From assembly GCA_009920595.1 (NCBI GenBank), contig RFZR01000073.1, forward strand, positions 1 through 7,548: a stretch of DNA of 7,548 nt, written 5' to 3'. Below, one piece after another: positions 6,502 through 7,548 of the stretch. A program made the translations under genes and the position numbers. How positions within the stretch are numbered: position 1 is the first letter of the stretch; the number at the start of each line of letters is the position of its first letter. This DNA is from Alphaproteobacteria bacterium (GTDB taxonomy: Bacteria > Pseudomonadota > Alphaproteobacteria > Rhizobiales > Beijerinckiaceae). Under the pieces are notes generated by a model that did no database searches, was not told the origin of the DNA, and saw nothing but the letters and a program-made list of their open reading frames with translations.

Positions 6502-7548
6502 ATGCCTCACCTTGATGATGTTCTCGCTTATCTTGATACGCATCGGGCAGAGGCGCGCGAGCGTCTGTTTCAATGGTTGAAAATAGAATCCATTTCGACT
6601 GACCCCGCCTATAAGAGCGAATGCGTTAAAGCGGCTGAATGGTTGAAGGCGGAACTCGCGTCACTCGATATCAGCGCGGACGTAGCGCCCACGGATGGCC
6701 ATCCTGTTGTGCTTGGGCACATCGAAGGACGCGCAAAAAAACATGCGCTGTTTTATGGACATTATGATGTGCAGCCGGTTGATCCGTTAAATCTTTGGGA
6801 GAGCCAACCCTTTGATCCGCAACTCGTCACCTTAGATGATGGACGACAAGTCATTCGTGCGCGTGGCGCAGCGGATGACAAAGGCCAAGTGATGACTTTT
6901 GTGGAAGCCTGCCGCGCGTGGAAGGCTGTGACCGGATCTTTGCCGATTGGTGTGACTTTTATGATCGAGGGCGAGGAGGAAGATGGTTCAAAACATCTTC
7001 CTGATTTTTTGAAGTCTCATCGTGATCGATTAAGAGCTGACGTTGCATGTGGGATCAAGCAACGCCGCAAATCACAACCGGGTTACGCGGCATGGTTTAC
7101 GAAGAACTCACGGTCAAAGCCGCAAATCGTGATTTGCATTCGGGCCTCTATGGTGGCGGGGCGCAAAATCCGATTCGCGTGCTGAATAAAATTCTCAGCG
7201 ATTTGCATGATGCTGAGGGCCGGGTGGCTCTTCACGGCTTTTATGAAGGCGTTCCTGAAACACCCAAGCAGGTTCTTGATCAATGGGCCTCGCTTGGTCT
7301 CACATCAGAGTCATTCTTAAAGCCCATTGGTCTTTCTGAGCCCGCAGGTGAAAAGGGCCGCATGTTGATCGAGATGGTGCAATCGCGTCCAACCTGTGAT
7401 GTGAATGGCATTATCGGCGGCTATACGGGTATAGGCGCGAAGACCGTCATTGCCGCGGAAGCGAGCGCGAAAGTCTCCTTCCGTCTTGTTGGTGATCAGG
7501 ATCCTGCAAAAATCCGCGACGCGTTTCATGCGCATGTGCGTGCGAGAT
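6502..7548 (+). pseudogene. M20-family metallodipeptidase, internal deletion, cut by window end
   Basis: Zinc-dependent dipeptidase/carboxypeptidase-like hydrolase of peptidase family M20 (carnosinase-like subgroup). The first frame (6502-7046) has YGHYDVQP (metal ligand His87, Asp89), RGAADDKG (bridging Asp125), and GEEEDGS (general base Glu159 and metal ligand Glu160). After residue 182 this frame runs into unrelated sequence and stops at 7185. Family homology resumes at 7047 in another frame: MWDQATPQITTGLRGMVYEE, then DLHSGLYGGGAQNP, SRPTCDVNGIIGGYTGIGAKT and ASAKVSFRLVGDQDP, open to the window end. Compared with the family pattern ADVA-LVCDTG-MWD, about 19 nt are missing, including the aspartate that normally binds metal. 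The final histidine ligand lies beyond the window. The ATG at 6502 has a weak GGAAC upstream, in a 99-nt gap. Identity is firm; the break looks like a true indel or assembly fault, since it exceeds a homopolymer slip. Confidence 0.88.

Overview
The window looks like chromosomal DNA of an alphaproteobacterium, most likely of the Hyphomicrobiales (Rhizobiales). It carries a CcrM-type GANTC adenine methyltransferase with its C-terminal extension, an alphaproteobacterial CobT/CobU-like cobalamin enzyme, a histidine kinase with a PleC/DivJ/PdhS-style H-box, and the short form of phosphate acetyltransferase. I recognised these families by reading the translations; no search was run. No RNA gene, transposon, prophage, CRISPR array or long repeat is visible. 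All genes look like chromosomal housekeeping or accessory-metabolic genes.

Layout from left to right. Positions 1-96 are a short leader with no convincing gene. Then ccrM (97-1269, +) is followed after 18 nt by a bacterial cytochrome P450 (1288-2490, +). After a 104-nt gap comes cobT (2595-3601, +), which is split by a frameshift near 2745. A membrane sensor histidine kinase (3433-4677, -) is convergent with cobT, and its open frame runs 169 nt into the cobT 3' end. A 154-nt divergent intergenic region, with a plausible kinase promoter, separates it from a glutathione S-transferase (4832-5443, +). The transferase sits 20 nt ahead of a phosphate acetyl/butyryltransferase-family gene (5464-6402, +), which is followed by a small hairpin. 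The last gene is an M20-family dipeptidase (6502 to the window end, +), broken near 7046 by a loss of about 19 nt and truncated by the window edge.

Functionally the genes form no single obvious pathway. ccrM-P450 and GST-pta are close same-strand pairs that may be co-transcribed. cobT belongs to the lower-ligand arm of cobalamin synthesis, and ccrM (with, speculatively, the kinase) points to cell-cycle control. The most noteworthy feature is the number of reading-frame problems: a frameshift in cobT, a deletion in the dipeptidase that removes a predicted metal ligand, and a kinase C-terminus that appears to read past its natural end. These may be real gene decay or errors in the underlying sequence, and the window alone cannot decide. 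I did not find a convincing undescribed system.
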